This document shows positions 10,641-23,259 of a stretch of 64,000 nt of DNA, in pieces (position 1 is the first letter of the stretch; each line of letters opens with the position of its first letter). Source of the DNA: Latrodectus hesperus (lineage: Eukaryota > Arthropoda > Arachnida > Araneae > Theridiidae); NCBI GenBank assembly GCA_037975125.1, contig CM075862.1, forward strand, positions 39,317,524 through 39,381,523. The letters are read 5' to 3'. Under the pieces are notes generated by a model, which was not told the origin of the DNA, did not search any database, and was given only the letters and a program-made list of their open reading frames with translations. Made by a program: the position numbers and the translations under genes.

Positions 10641-10700
10641 TGTGTTATTTTAAATATTTTAATTAATTTAAAAATCAATTAAAATATTTAAAATAACACA
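10641..10700. repeat. Perfect 24-bp inverted repeat (hairpin)
   Basis: 10,641-10,664 is the exact reverse complement of 10,677-10,700, with a 12-nt loop. The arms start TGTGTTATTTTAAATA. The loop and outer flanks are also AATTAATT-rich. This could be a tiny MITE or a palindromic insertion scar. Confidence 0.9.
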
Positions 10701-12890
10701 TTTAAATGAAAGAGACGTTGCTATAAGCACTATATAAAATATATCAAATTCTGATAGTATAAGAACTATACTATTGACTTTATTAAATGAAAATAGAGAT
10801 TAAACGAAAAAGGTACCAAAAATAAGTATGGTATAAGCATCCCTGAATAATAGTACACACAAGGACAAAAATAATCATTTTGTTTGAAAAACAAATAAAA
10901 AATTTCATCAGAAAAAAAAGTAAAAGTATTTTTACTATATCTTATTTTTTCTTGTTTACATAAGCTTAAGTTATTACAACAAAAAAAAATGAGAAAAAGT
11001 AAAGTGAAAAAATCATTATTAAAGCTAATCAGTAATTTAGTATAAAGTAAATTATAAAGTAAAATCTGATTTTTGATTCTTAATTGCACTTTTATGTAAA
11101 TATACGTATCAAACTTTTTAAATTGTATCTAGAATCATTATAAATTTAAAAGAGTAAAAAGACCAAAAATTAAAATTAAATTTTGAAAAAATGAAATAAA
11201 CTAAAAAATGAAAATGATTGCGAATAAAAATATCGATAATAAAATTACTAATAAAATTGAATTAATTAATTAAAAAACTATCTAGTTAAATTAGCTAATT
11301 TTCAATAGAAATTAAATTTTTACTGGTAAAATGTTTAGTTTTCAATAATTAATAATGATTGATTGCTTTGCACTATAACTCGCTCTCTCTCTCTCTCTCT
11401 CTACAGAAGTTTATGTAACATGTTATTACAATATGAAAGTAGATATTTCTTATTCCGTTAAAATAAATTTTTCTATTATAACAATATTTACTTTTATAAT
11501 ATTTACTTTTATATTTACTTTTATAAAACTTTTATAAAATAATATAAATTATCCTATAATTTAAGCTAAGAGTTCCGCATTTGTAGTATAAATGTAAGGT
11601 AATCGTCAAAAAAATCGACAGCATTATATTTGGCTGTGCCAACTTTCTAACTGTAATTCTTATGAAATAGTATTAAAACTTAATGTTACTTTCTTTCTGT
11701 AAAATATACTTCTTTTAAAGTTTGTAAAACTAATCATTATAAAGTTAAAAATAAATTATTTAATAAATAAAAAATAATGTATATATTTTAATGAAAACAA
11801 CTATCATTGCGAATTACTTAATATCAAAATAAAAACTTTTTTTACTATAATAACTTTGATAACTTTCTAAGCTAAGTAATTTAACAATGCGGCTCGCAAA
11901 ATTGAGGAACTAATGTTAGGAACAATTACTTTTGCTTAAATTAATCCTTAAAAATCTGTAAAAAAATAATGTAAAATTTTATATAAAAGAAATATTTTCT
12001 GTACGATATTCTTCGAAAGTTTTCTTCTTCTTATAATAGGATATCTTCGCTAACTTTTGTTTACTTCAGAAGAAGTTAACAAAAGTTTGCACATAAAATA
12101 AAAAACATAACATAAAGATTTTCATATTAGAAGTTACAAAATTTCTTTGTTTCACTTCAGTACGATAAAATGTTCTCATAATTCGCTGCCTTTTCATGTT
12201 TTACGGCTGCTGGTGTTACAAATCCTTGAAAACTAGGTGATCACATCTTCAGTTCTCTAAGTTAACATCTTTTATGGCGAACGAAAATAATCTCAATACT
12301 TACGTTTTACTTCTGCAGATTGTTTTATAGGTCACACATAACTAAAACTTTTATGAACATAACCCCAAGTCAAACAAACTGCTAATTTATCGGTAGAACA
12401 ATCTGACAAAAAATTATTCATTCACTTCATCTCTTTTATAGGAAAATTTTACAATCTCCTTACTACTTAGATTAAATTTATTTATATTCTTATATATACA
12501 TATATAAAGTTTGTATATGATTCAATTTATGAAGAATATTCACAAGTGGAAAACTATAAATTTCTAATTTCATAATTATAAAATGTTTTAGTGTTTTTAT
12601 TTCTCATTAAATATTAAATAATTTGTAAATTATAGTTATGAAAGCATATATCTTAGAAACATTTATAAAATTAAGTGAAATTTTCCAACACATCTTATTT
12701 TAATGCAGAAAATAATAGTTTGATGTTCATTTCATCTATATTTATTGCGTGTTAGTTAATTTAATTATACAAATATTGATTTGTTTGTGTAAAGGTATAT
12801 TTTTCACTTAGCTCTTTTTATGAAAACCGTTCATAGCAAAATAGTTAGCATTTGTCATTTATTAAATTTAATGAGTTTTTCTTATGAAAT
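10701..12890. other. AT-rich region with a (CT)n microsatellite at 11,383-11,402
   Basis: No gene is recognised. The 107-codon minus-strand frame at 10,766-11,089 is Phe/Leu/Tyr-rich low-complexity sequence with no domain and is likely chance. Confidence 0.6.
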
Positions 12891-13966
12891 ACAAGCTGAC
12901 CCAGCCACGCGTTGCAGTGGCTGAGTTTTTAAAATACATTGAATCAATTTTTTACTAATTCTTGGGTTCAATCAAATTAATATTTTCTAAAAAAATTTAG
13001 AATAGGTTCATTCATAGGAGATTAAAAATAAAACATTTCACCAAAATTTAATAGTAATAGGTAAAGTATCGAAATTTTGAAATTAAGCACAAATCAACAT
13101 ATACTTTCTGAATTTACATTTTATTCATCTTATATTAAATTATAGTTTGTAATCAGTGACTTACTCTTATAAAATATACTATATAAATTAAAGACATCTA
13201 AAAATAAATTGTTATAAATGAGGTAGATAACATTGACATCGAACTATTATTATTTTCAATTTTTAATTATATTAAAACTAAAAAATTTTTCCGCGGCGTT
13301 ATAATGAAATAAAAAAAATTAAAAGAATTTATCATTTGAATAAATAAATTAGATCAAAATGTTCTACTGAATAAATTAATAATTATCAAATTATAAAATA
13401 AAAATAAAAAATAATAAAAGGCTATCAAGAAATACTTACATATTTTCGAGGTGGTATGAAAATTAGTAGAGAAAAACAGTAATAAATAAAATTTTATTTT
13501 ACTATTTATAATATTAAAAATATTCAAACTGAATACTGCACAATAATAACACAATACAAAGTATAATTATGAAAATGATTCACGAAAAATTGTTATAGTA
13601 TCATTATACATCATGAAAATATATGTAAATTCTATATTTAACCACGCGCTTGCGCGCGTACGATATTTTTCTCGAAGATGGTATAATCTAGAAAAATAAA
13701 CACGTCGCCATCTGCCGAATACCTGTGCAACTTAGATGCTAAACCGCCATCTATTAGGAACTTACAGAACTAACCAAAAAAAATAAAAAATAAATTTAGG
13801 GTTGTACTACCCCTAACATTTAGGGGGATGAAAAATAGATGTTGGCCGATTCTCATAGATACCGGATAAGCGCAAAAATTTCATCAAAATCGGTCAAGCC
13901 GTTTCGGAGGAGTATGGCAACGAAAACTGTGACACGAGAATTTTATATATTAGATTGTACATTCAT
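12891..13966 (+). mobile_element. Repeat remnant with the AGCTGACCCAGCCACGCG head and a TATATTAGAT tail
   Basis: A head-like stretch (CAAGCTGACCCAGCCACGCG at about 12,892) and a tail-like stretch (CAAAATCGGTCAAGCCGTTT, then TTTATATATTAGAT, at about 13,885-13,966) are familiar as parts of a common arthropod interspersed repeat whose class I cannot name with certainty. The CACGCGCTTGCGCGCG region at 13,642 looks like a second head copy. If so, the real units may be shorter, with AT-rich sequence inserted between them. No coding domain is visible. Confidence 0.45.
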
Positions 13967-15195
13967 TTGTTTACCCTGAAGTTAGAATTCCCAAATAATT
14001 TGTATTAGTTAATTTTTTAGTTTAAAAAATTCTAAAAAACAATAAAAGAAATCTTCATACATGAAGAAACATGGTTATGTATTAGTGTATTTATATTTAA
14101 TCTATAAATCTTCGAATAGGAAGATTTCCATTTATGTTTTAGACTCCTATTTTTATTGAATTAGTAGTTTAATAGTATTCAGCATTATTGTCATAACACA
14201 AAATAAATAATATTTTAACACAATAAACGCTTTTTTAGAACAATAATTAATTATAGTGTTTTAATACTATAAAAGATTAAATAGATAATTATTGATCATT
14301 TTTGAATGTTTCTTACAAAAGAAAATTATTTGCAAAATCTTTATGCATTGCAATCTAAAAATATACTTACTTTTATATTTATATGTTGTATTTGAGCTTA
14401 GTAAAAGAGTAGAGTATCATCTAAATCTAAATGAAAATAAAATAGTATTGTAACAAACGTCTCATTTAAAATGGCATCAAATAAAAGTTTGTTAACTTCT
14501 GTAAAAATATATAAGCTAGCACTGTAATGCTTATAAGTTTTAAATCCTTTGTGAATAAAATGTCGTAAAACTCAGTCTGCTTAACTTCTTAAATGCGATA
14601 GTGTTATAAAGGATTTATTTTACTGAGATACTGAGCAAGATTTTTATTACTTTCCAATCATCTTCTGGGATTCAATTTATACTATAACTCTCATATTTTG
14701 TATCATTTTAAGAATGCCAATTTTTATGGAGAAATCTTAGCTCAGTTTTTCATTTTTTTTATTTTCAAAAAACTGATCTTGTAAGTATCAAACAAAATTG
14801 AAATTTCTTTTGAAATGACAGAAGAAATTCCCTTGGGAAAATGCGATTTGTCTTTTTCGTTACTAATGCTATTTTATATAGTTTACCTGATCATAAACGA
14901 AGCAAACGACAAGTCGAAGGAGATAAAAAAATTAATTTAATTCCATTACCCAAGAAATGTTCTTATTTAATATAAAATTATATTTTTAAAAGACAATATG
15001 GTAATTTAAAATGCATAAAAATAACTTTTTAGAATTTTATAAGAAAATTCAATTTGTAATTAACACGTATAGATTATATTTTTCTTCTCATAGTTTTATC
15101 CGTGTTTACTTTAGTTTTCAATTCTTGGAGAACTTGTATCTTGAAAATTTCTGTGTGAGCAATAGTAACATAATAATATATTTTCTTATCAAATA
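13967..15195. other. AT-rich region, nothing recognised
   Basis: No domain-bearing frame, RNA gene or repeat stands out before the tandem array. Confidence 0.55.
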
Positions 15196-15199
15196 ATAT

Positions 15200-16720
15200 G
15201 TTTTAGTATAAAATCTAAATATATTTAAAAGTTTTATAAAAATAATTTTTCATGTTCCTTACGATAACAGATAATATGTAATGAGATTATGTTTCCTTAA
15301 AGTGTAACAGTGAAAATGTTTGGCGTAATTATTTTTAACTCTAAAATTATAATTAAATTGCAAGATTTGATTATAAATATACTTCAAAAGAATCTACATA
15401 AAATTTCTCTACATGAGTTAACATTATATTTTTTCATCAAAAAGTATATATTTTGATTTTGTTTTCCCTTTCATCAAATAGCTCAATTTTGATAAATGTT
15501 CAGAAAATCTAAATATTTATCAAAATTTTGTAAAAAGTTCTTTTTACATTTTGCAAACAGATATTACGAGGGGAAGTAACTGGTGAATTTCTACCAAGTA
15601 TTAACGTTTAACAGACTAAAATTATGAAATGTAAATATTTAATAATTATGTTGTTATTTAATAATCAATGATAGAATTATTTTTAATGAAAATAAAGGTG
15701 TTTATTGATTTATATCTTTTAATTTTTAATCTATGCAATAAACAAATCATCATCCATTAACATATATTTTTTCAAATTTTTATCAAAATTTTTAACATGA
15801 TTTCTTTTGCATACTTTACAACAACAGATAATATGAGACGTTTGAGGCATTATATTTACCTCAAATTAATGTTTTTTTTTTAAATTATTCAGAGTAAATA
15901 TTTTTAACTGTAACTTCTCAGTTGTTAAGTTTAAATTAAAAAGTCTATAGACAAAATACACTTATTAGGTAACGGAAACAATATTTTTTCATACTTCAGC
16001 AAATATTTTTTACAAAATTTAAATATTTATTAAAATACTTAAATGTGACTTCTTTTCTTATACTTTGTAAAAATGGATAATATGTGATAAGACATTTGAG
16101 GAATTATTTACCTCAAGCAAACGTTTTACTTCGAAAAACTATTTACTGTAAATATTTCTTATTAGGAAGTTGTTAAACGCAAATATTAAATTAAGAGGCC
16201 CATAGACAGAATACTTGTATCAGTGCAATAATATTTCTTCATCCATTGCATTTTCTTACAAAATTTAAATGCTTATAAAAGTTTTTAAACGTGATTTTCT
16301 TTCATACTTTACACTAACAGATAATATAAGATCTGACATTTGAAGAATTATTTCATTCTGAAAAAATATTTAAAGTAATTATTTCCTAATGTTAAGTTGG
16401 TATTCAGAGTTTGGATTAAACTAAGAAGTCAACAGTGGTATGTACAAGATATTTGTGTATGAATTATTATTTCTCCATTCATTTTCATATGTTTCCTTGT
16501 AAAATTTGAATATTAGTGAAAATTTACAAAGTTGTTTTTTCATATACTTTACAATAACAGGTAGTTTTAGATGAAATATTTGAGGAATTATTTATTTCAT
16601 ACTAAATTTTAAATATGAAAAACTATTTAGTAGAATAATTTTTTACTATTATATAGTTATTAACCATCAAGATTGAGTTTAAATGCAAATCGTGATGTAT
16701 ACGCAGAATATGTGTCAATG
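15200..16720 (+). repeat. Diverged tandem repeat array, unit about 245 bp, about six units
   Basis: The word ACTTTACAAYAACAGATAAT and its variants recurs at about 15,813, 16,062, 16,306 and 16,546 (spacings 249, 244 and 240). It is followed each time by GACATTTGAGGAATTATTTACCTC-like sequence (given here as a degenerate consensus). A second word, ACAAAATTTAAATATTTAT, keeps the same register at about 16,012, 16,254 and 16,496. Two older units with the same order of words appear from about 15,210 and 15,507. The units are well diverged, so the array is old. No satellite name is assigned. Confidence 0.8.
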
Positions 16721-16847
16721 AGCTAATATGAGCCATAAAATCATATCAAATAACAAAACATTGTTCTCATTTACCTTTATTTTAACAATATAATAGTTTT
16801 ATTGCATCATGACATATGTTATATATATAAAGCATATATATATAGCG

Positions 16848-16913
16848 TAACTATCTACATATACAGATGCATACATTATAAAATATGTGTGCATCTGTAT
16901 ATGTAGATAGTTA
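16848..16913. repeat. 24-bp inverted repeat (hairpin)
   Basis: 16,848-16,871 is the reverse complement of 16,890-16,913 with an 18-nt AT-rich loop. The arms read TAACTATCTACATATACAGA onward. The hairpin sits just beyond the tandem array. Confidence 0.88.
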
Positions 16914-18983
16914 TAAGAAGTCATGGAATTGTGAAATATCTATGTCTTTTTATAACTACCAACATCCACATATCATATCATGACTTTTTTTTCTTAATTC
17001 TTGCCATATAATTCTCACTTCATCAGTCATCAGTGCTTAACATTTTTAATTAATTTCATACAGTTTGTTCATGTGTGAAAAGTTTAATTCTCTAACGTAA
17101 TTTTATTACTTTATAATAATACATATATTGCGGTTTCACAGTTAAGTTTTTTTTAAAAACGTAATTTTAAATCTTCTATAAACATATAATAGTGAGCTTT
17201 TATTTAGTATCAATTAGAGTGGTGAGAAATTTCCTCATGAATGAAATGCATAATTTATGCTGATTTCTATAGATCAAAAATAGTAAATGAATATTCTACA
17301 ATAACGCATGATATTCATAAATGATGTTAAATGCCTAAGCTGAGGGAATTAAGGAAGGAAAAGTTTATATTTTTTAAATGATTATCTAAAATTTATCAAT
17401 AAATAATAAACAAATACCAAATAATGCAAGATTGTGAAATAATTTTAATAACGTTAGGAATCCTGCCTATCTTCATCAAATTTTGTGTGTAGTAACATTG
17501 CTTTCAACTTCTGCTTACATTCAAGATAACATTAATGGACAGTTTTCCCCATTGATCTGAATCTTTCCTCACTCCACATTACTCGGATTTTTTCCTGCTT
17601 CCATATATAAAAAGATTCTTTTTTCCGTATAGTAAGTAAATATGAGTATTTTTTCTAGATGATTATCAATAGTTTCGGGTTCTTTGAAAGAAAAGACTTC
17701 CAAATCACATCCACTTCATATTTCTTACCGATATTAGTAATCTAACCATCATGCAGAAATCATTGCCAAAAACATTTTAAAAGAGAAAAAAGTTATTTAT
17801 AAGTAAACACACTTACACGCATAAATTAGTTAATATGATAAACAAAAAGGGTTTAAATAAAAATATCTTAAATAAAAAATAGGAAAATTTCGAAGCAGTT
17901 CTCAGCATTTTTTCTTCAGATTACAGACTTTTTTAAATTTTTTGTTAATAATATTGGTATAAACTTATTGCTCAGTTTCAATCCTATCTGAAACCTCAAA
18001 TGGCAGCTAATTTGACTATTTCTATGTCCTTCCATTCGTGAATTCGAGTCTTTCCTCTGGAAGGGGTGTTTTTAGTTGCTTCGAACGCACTTTAAATTGT
18101 TATCACTAAGAAAATGATATATCATGTACACACAAAATTGTGACCATAAAGTGTATGGGGATTAAACAGAAATACAAAACAGCCAAATGTAGAAATGCTG
18201 TATATAATGCTCATTACTTTCAATCACTTTAAATGAAAAATAGAAACCTACATACATTTCACCTGTTATAATTGGCAAAAAATTTCTTGATGAAGCAATC
18301 ATCTTGTATTAGATTATTTCAAATTGTACAATTTTTAAGACAAATTAGTAATTAACTCAAAACGAATTGTACCAAAGTTCCAAGCACTTTTTACCTGCGT
18401 CACATTTATTTGTATAATCATGTCTTGTAGTAGATTTTTATAGGACTGCTTTTTGTATCCCTTTGGGATTCATATACTATTGTCGTTATTATGCAACATT
18501 TCTGCATAAAATGATATCTCTGCAGCGAATTGCAATCTCCCTAATTTTTATTGGCTTCCAAAAACTAATATTTTCCTCAGCTTGATTAAATTTTAAAGTG
18601 AGAGTAAATGTGTTTGAAATCAACAAAATTGCATCTCTTTTTTATTAAGAATATTTAATGTTTAGAGCATATTTTAAAGCCACAAAATTTTAGACAACTT
18701 TTTTTTATAACAAAACTGATGAATCTTGCATAACAAAACTTATATCGAATAATGACAATTTTATTTTGAAAATGTTTTAATTTCCCGAGACAATTTCTAG
18801 TCAACATGCGATAAAAAAATTCTAAGAATTTTTAAAACAAATTTATTTTTTCCCTCGTTTTATTGTTTTTAAACTTAACATTCATTTTTCAAACATTTAT
18901 TATTAATATAATTTTTCTTGTGATCCTTATAGTTACTTCAGTAACATAGTTTATTATTCTTATTATAAAAAATACTAAATATA
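16914..18983. other. AT-rich region, nothing recognised
   Basis: A few more complex patches (for example 18,040-18,090) carry no open frame or motif I can name. Confidence 0.55.
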
Positions 18984-19049
18984 AATATATATACATATAT
19001 ATATGTATGTGTGTGTGTGTGCGTGTGGAGAGAGACAGACAGACAGATA
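18984..19049. repeat. Compound microsatellite (AT)n(GT)n(GACA)n
   Basis: Consecutive runs of AT, GT and GACA dinucleotide/tetranucleotide repeats. Confidence 0.9.
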
Positions 19050-19129
19050 ATTTACAGAGAAATCTATCTAACATTAAATACCTAAGCAAACAGAATATTT
19101 TGTGATTCTGCGACACATCATGTTGGCGG

Positions 19130-19271
19130 CTTAAATAAAGATTGTGGAATAGCATTTTAGTCAATTTCGTGCTTCTAAACACCAAATTTGGAGCTCTCGG
19201 ATTCTTAGAAAAGTGTGATCGAAGGTTATCACAGAAATATCCGATGTAGGCTTGATATTTAAAGTGAATTG

Positions 19272-19308
<37 letters not shown>

Positions 19309-19690
19309 CATCTTTTTACATAATTTTCATCTTTAATGCCTGCAGCAGCTGCATACGATATGGCTTCAGTCGTAAGATTTTTCCCAAATTTCCTCACAGT
19401 TGGCTTTAATGGGAAGTTCGTGGCTAGCGCGGTTTGTTGATTTCTTGGGACTAAGGATAAAATTCTAATTCTGTTCACAGTTTCTTCAGTAACGCTTGAT
19501 CGGCTAGAATTTTTGATTTTACGTAAGTAATTCGTTTCTTTGAGTTGTCGATACAGCGCAGAATCTTTCTTAAGTTGTTGGTTTGCATTTTTATGTCAGC
19601 TGGAATGCTCTTTGAACGGTTCTGAACGATTCACACTTTGACAACTCTAATATACAAAACGCTTTCTGCTGTCCAGTCACCATTTTGAAT
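19130..19690 (-). pseudogene. Mariner-like transposase N-terminal fossil (DUF4817-type helix-turn-helix)
   Basis: Reading the minus strand from an ATG at 19,683-19,681, the first codons give MVTGQQKAFCILELSK, the start I associate with the DUF4817-type helix-turn-helix proteins of mariner-like elements in arthropods. Further down, in other frames, are SLVPRNQQTALATNFPLK and a GIKDENYVKRC-like segment. Several stops and frame changes break it, and an (AT)n tract at 19,275-19,304 interrupts the coding region. The catalytic core is not recognisable. This is a fossil with no expected function. The family call rests on the N-terminal similarity only. Confidence 0.65.
19275..19304. repeat. (AT)n microsatellite
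   Basis: An uninterrupted AT dinucleotide run inside the transposase fossil. Confidence 0.95.
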
Positions 19691-22111
19691 AAGACATTAG
19701 CACAGCAACTATGATAACCACGAGCATATTGCACATACACAGTATAAAACTCCTGTTAACAACCATTCGTTTGCGTTCTCATGGAAACATATGATCTTCC
19801 TAGCTCGGACGTAGTAATGTATCAAAACACGCGATGATTCATTAATAATTACCCTGTACATTAATGTTATCGAAAAATATTTTTTAATGTTTTCTGACCA
19901 TGTTTTCAAATTTACATTTGCTTTTTAGTTCAGCAAGTTAAGTATACGATTTATCTCTGATGACATCATATGAAAATAATAAAACAAATAGCATTTTTAT
20001 ATAAATAAAAAGAATCTTAAATAGTCGAAATTAAAATAGATGTCTTAAACCATTGAAATAATTTTAAGTTAGAAACATGTATATGTGAAATTGTAATTAT
20101 TTCAAACTGATAAAATAATTGACATACATCAAGTACTTGTTAATAACATCTGAGAAAAAACGCGTAAATAAACCTCTTATAACTTTTAAAAAAACTGCAA
20201 TAATCAATAGAACATTGACTGAACATTTAAGTTTATTAAAAACTACAAAGTCACAAATATTACACAAGAATTAAACATGATATATTGACACATTTAAGAT
20301 AAATGAGTCTTGTACAAAGACCATCTCATTAATTTGGCTTTTAGAGTCTGATTATAAAATGTAAAGAACAATAGAATAGGAAAACATTTCCTCTGGTAGA
20401 ATCGTTGACAAATGCCTTAATGGATAAGAAGAATTAATGGTTGAGTATTTTTAAAATTAAATGCAACTGAATGTTGATTGTGTTCTAATGAATTTGCATT
20501 CCCCTGTGGTTCCATTAATTCCATAAAATTTCGAGGAAATTTTTTATCAGTTATCAACTGCCTTCATCTATAACAATGTGAGAAGTGTTTGATTTCAATG
20601 ATTAAATATTTTTGATTGCGATATTTGATGAAAGAAATACTTAAAAAAGATTTCAGGATCTGAGACGATAACATTTTGTCTTATTTGGTTGAGCATTTCT
20701 TTGGATTTGACTAGTAGCATAAGAGTTAATATGAATTTCAGGATTTACAAAATAGCAAATTACCTATCAAATTACTAGAATTTCAAACTGATTATTTTAA
20801 GTCTAGATTTTAATCTAACAGAAGTTGCAGAAAAATCACATTGTATCTTGAAGTTTTCTTATTTTTTTGGACAGTTTCTATTTTAATGATGTAATTCCAC
20901 CTTACAGTTATTTATAAGATCAATCACTAATAAAAATTTAAATACTCATAAAGTTCTATAATGTACTAGATTTTGTGTAGAAAAATTTTCAAATAAAATA
21001 TTAACACCATCATGACTAAGGTACAAAATATTGGAAAGGTAGATAGTATTTGCAAAAATAAAGACGAAAAATGAACCCCCATAAAATTATATGAATTTAA
21101 AGTTTCCGTCAATTTTTTATCTACACATTTTTCCTTGACTTACAGTGTAATTTAATTAATCCTAACTTATAATTAATTTTGTCTCCCTTTTAAAAAATGT
21201 CAAAATATTTACATTGAAATCTTTTAAATCTTATTTCTCTTAAACATGACAGAGAAATTTAATGCATAATTAGTATATTTTTTATACTAACTATATATTT
21301 ATACATTTTAACTTGTAAAAAATGAACAAGGAAAATTTAAGTATACCCTTTTTTCTAAAACATGTACTTTCAAGGTAATAAATTAACTTCATTTGATTGA
21401 AATAATAGCTAGTGTTAATTCCATTTATAAAATTCAACATAATAATCAAATTCAACGTAACCTATTTAAATAATTTTAAAAATAATTTAAGCTTCATTAT
21501 TAAATGATTTACAAAAAAACACTTTAATGCTTTTTCTTAAAAAATTCCCTCAAAACTTTAAAATTTTTAATTAAATTTGTAATAAGATCTATTAACATGA
21601 ATCATTGAATTTACCTTTCCCAGTGAGCAACGAATATCTTTTAAATGTATCATTATCATTACACTGTTATGGCAAATTGAGGTAAACGCTTAACTCTCTT
21701 GAATAACTTATCTCAAGCTAATCGGTAATCGAAATTACAACTATGTGCCCTCGTTAAATCTTTATAGCAGTGTATTAGGTTTGATTTCAAATTGAGTGTA
21801 AATGTCAAGTGTCCAGAGAACATGGAACTGCAATAGATTCCCATTAATGCAAACAGGAATCTCATCACTCCATTGGCGATTAATCGGATGCAAATCCCCT
21901 ACTTTTCCATCATCACTTCCGAACACTTTTCTCTCAGAAGTTAAGTTGAAGGTGACGAAAAGTACACAAAACAATAAATTAATTTGAAATTAAATTAAAT
22001 AATTGAAATTATTATACACTTTTGTGATAAAAACCTCTAATTTAGTTTCTAAGCGAATGTCCAAGTTAATCATTTTTAGAAATCTGTAAATGCAATATAT
22101 TCTCACTTATA
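19691..22111. other. AT-rich region with one more complex patch at 21,762-21,974
   Basis: Most of this stretch shows nothing. The patch at 21,762-21,974 has balanced composition and is open on both strands (70 codons minus, 61 plus). It shows no domain, and I found no convincing splice sites, so I do not call it a gene. Confidence 0.5.
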
Positions 22112-22330
22112 CTAGCAGAGCCTGAATAAGAGAGAGGGCTATACGAGGCAATTGCCCCGGACCCCTACATCAGAGAAGACTCCAAATTAAATAGAAAGTT
22201 TATTTTATGTTGTAAATCAAATAGAGTCATTTACCAAATCGAATGAAAAGTATGTTTTTGTGAAGCAGATGGGGCTCCAAAAAGTTTTGCTTCGGACCCC
22301 AATCAGGCTATGTCAGGCTCTGGATACTAG
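22112..22330. mobile_element. MITE-like element with short inverted ends
   Basis: The left end CTAGCAGAGCCTGA (22,112-22,125) and the right end TCAGGCTCTGGATACTAG (22,313-22,330) are inverted matches apart from a small gap. The 219-bp insert is GC-richer than its flanks, with GCCCCGGACCCC and its approximate complement near each end. It has no coding capacity. The class (hAT-like or other) is not determinable by eye. Confidence 0.6.
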
Positions 22331-22719
22331 ATCCTCTATTTAATTGCTTGTTAATCACATATAATTCAACGATTGTCTTTATTGCTTATTCTCAGCATCA
22401 GGTTTGAGTAGTTATTTTTAAAAAAAGAATTTACGTGGATGTATTATTTTCATTCTGAGCATGAGATTGGTGACGCATTAAATGCATTTATTTCATCGAT
22501 TCAAAAAATGAATGGCTTGAGGCAATCAATGATTGGAAAATTAGTTAACAATAGTGATTTGCGATACTGGAAAAGGTTAAGTTGAATATTCCCAAAAGTT
22601 CCTTAAACATAAGTTAAAAAATCTACATGTACCACAAAAATCTCAAAAAGACCTTACTTTGGTTACTTGTCATTATGTCTCACATGAAAGTCGTGTGGTT
22701 AGTATTTATGCTTAACATA

Positions 22720-23220
22720 GTTCAAAGTCAGACCATACTGAACACAGTTACAAGCCAGATTATACTGAACACAGCATAGGCAGCAATGGTCTGGTTGGTT
22801 TGGATGTCGTTGTCATTATCGGAAGATAGTGAGTTCGAATCCTGACTTAACCGATGATCCGTCGTGTTTATTGAAGTAGGCTGGTACATGTTAAATAGGT
22901 TTTAATCACAGTGTCCACTAAAGGAAATAATATGGAATTAATAGGTCAGGTATTAAAGGATCTTATGTTTGGTCCCTACTTTCAAATTACAAAGACGCTC
23001 ATACGACTGCTATTATTTAACTAGTACAGCCCAATTCTAGGCGAGATACAGGGAAGTATGCTGGTGTAACAACAGGCAGTTTATGGAAATTCTGTGTTAG
23101 TCTTAGCTAAGGTAAATTTACGGTTGACATATCTCTAGTATAAAAAATCATCTTACACTAGATTCAATTTAAAAGGTAAACTAGCACTGGATTGAGTTTA
23201 ACGTCAGATTATACTGGACA
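22720..23220 (+). mobile_element. tRNA-like SINE fragment
   Basis: A B-box-like GAGTTCGAATCCTG at about 22,831 is preceded by a tRNA-like GGTTGGTTTGGATG stretch. Near-copies of AGATTATACTGAACA occur at about 22,731, 22,759 and 23,205. Two of them might be a target duplication around an insert ending near 23,203, but they are imperfect. Weakly supported. Confidence 0.45.
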
Positions 23221-23259
23221 TTAAAAATAATTATCTCAGAATAGTAAGCAAATAAGAAA

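Noticed and set aside
10766..11089. A 107-codon minus-strand open frame
   Set aside because: Composition is Phe/Leu/Tyr/Asn-rich low complexity, as expected from AT-rich DNA. There is no domain, splice context or start context.
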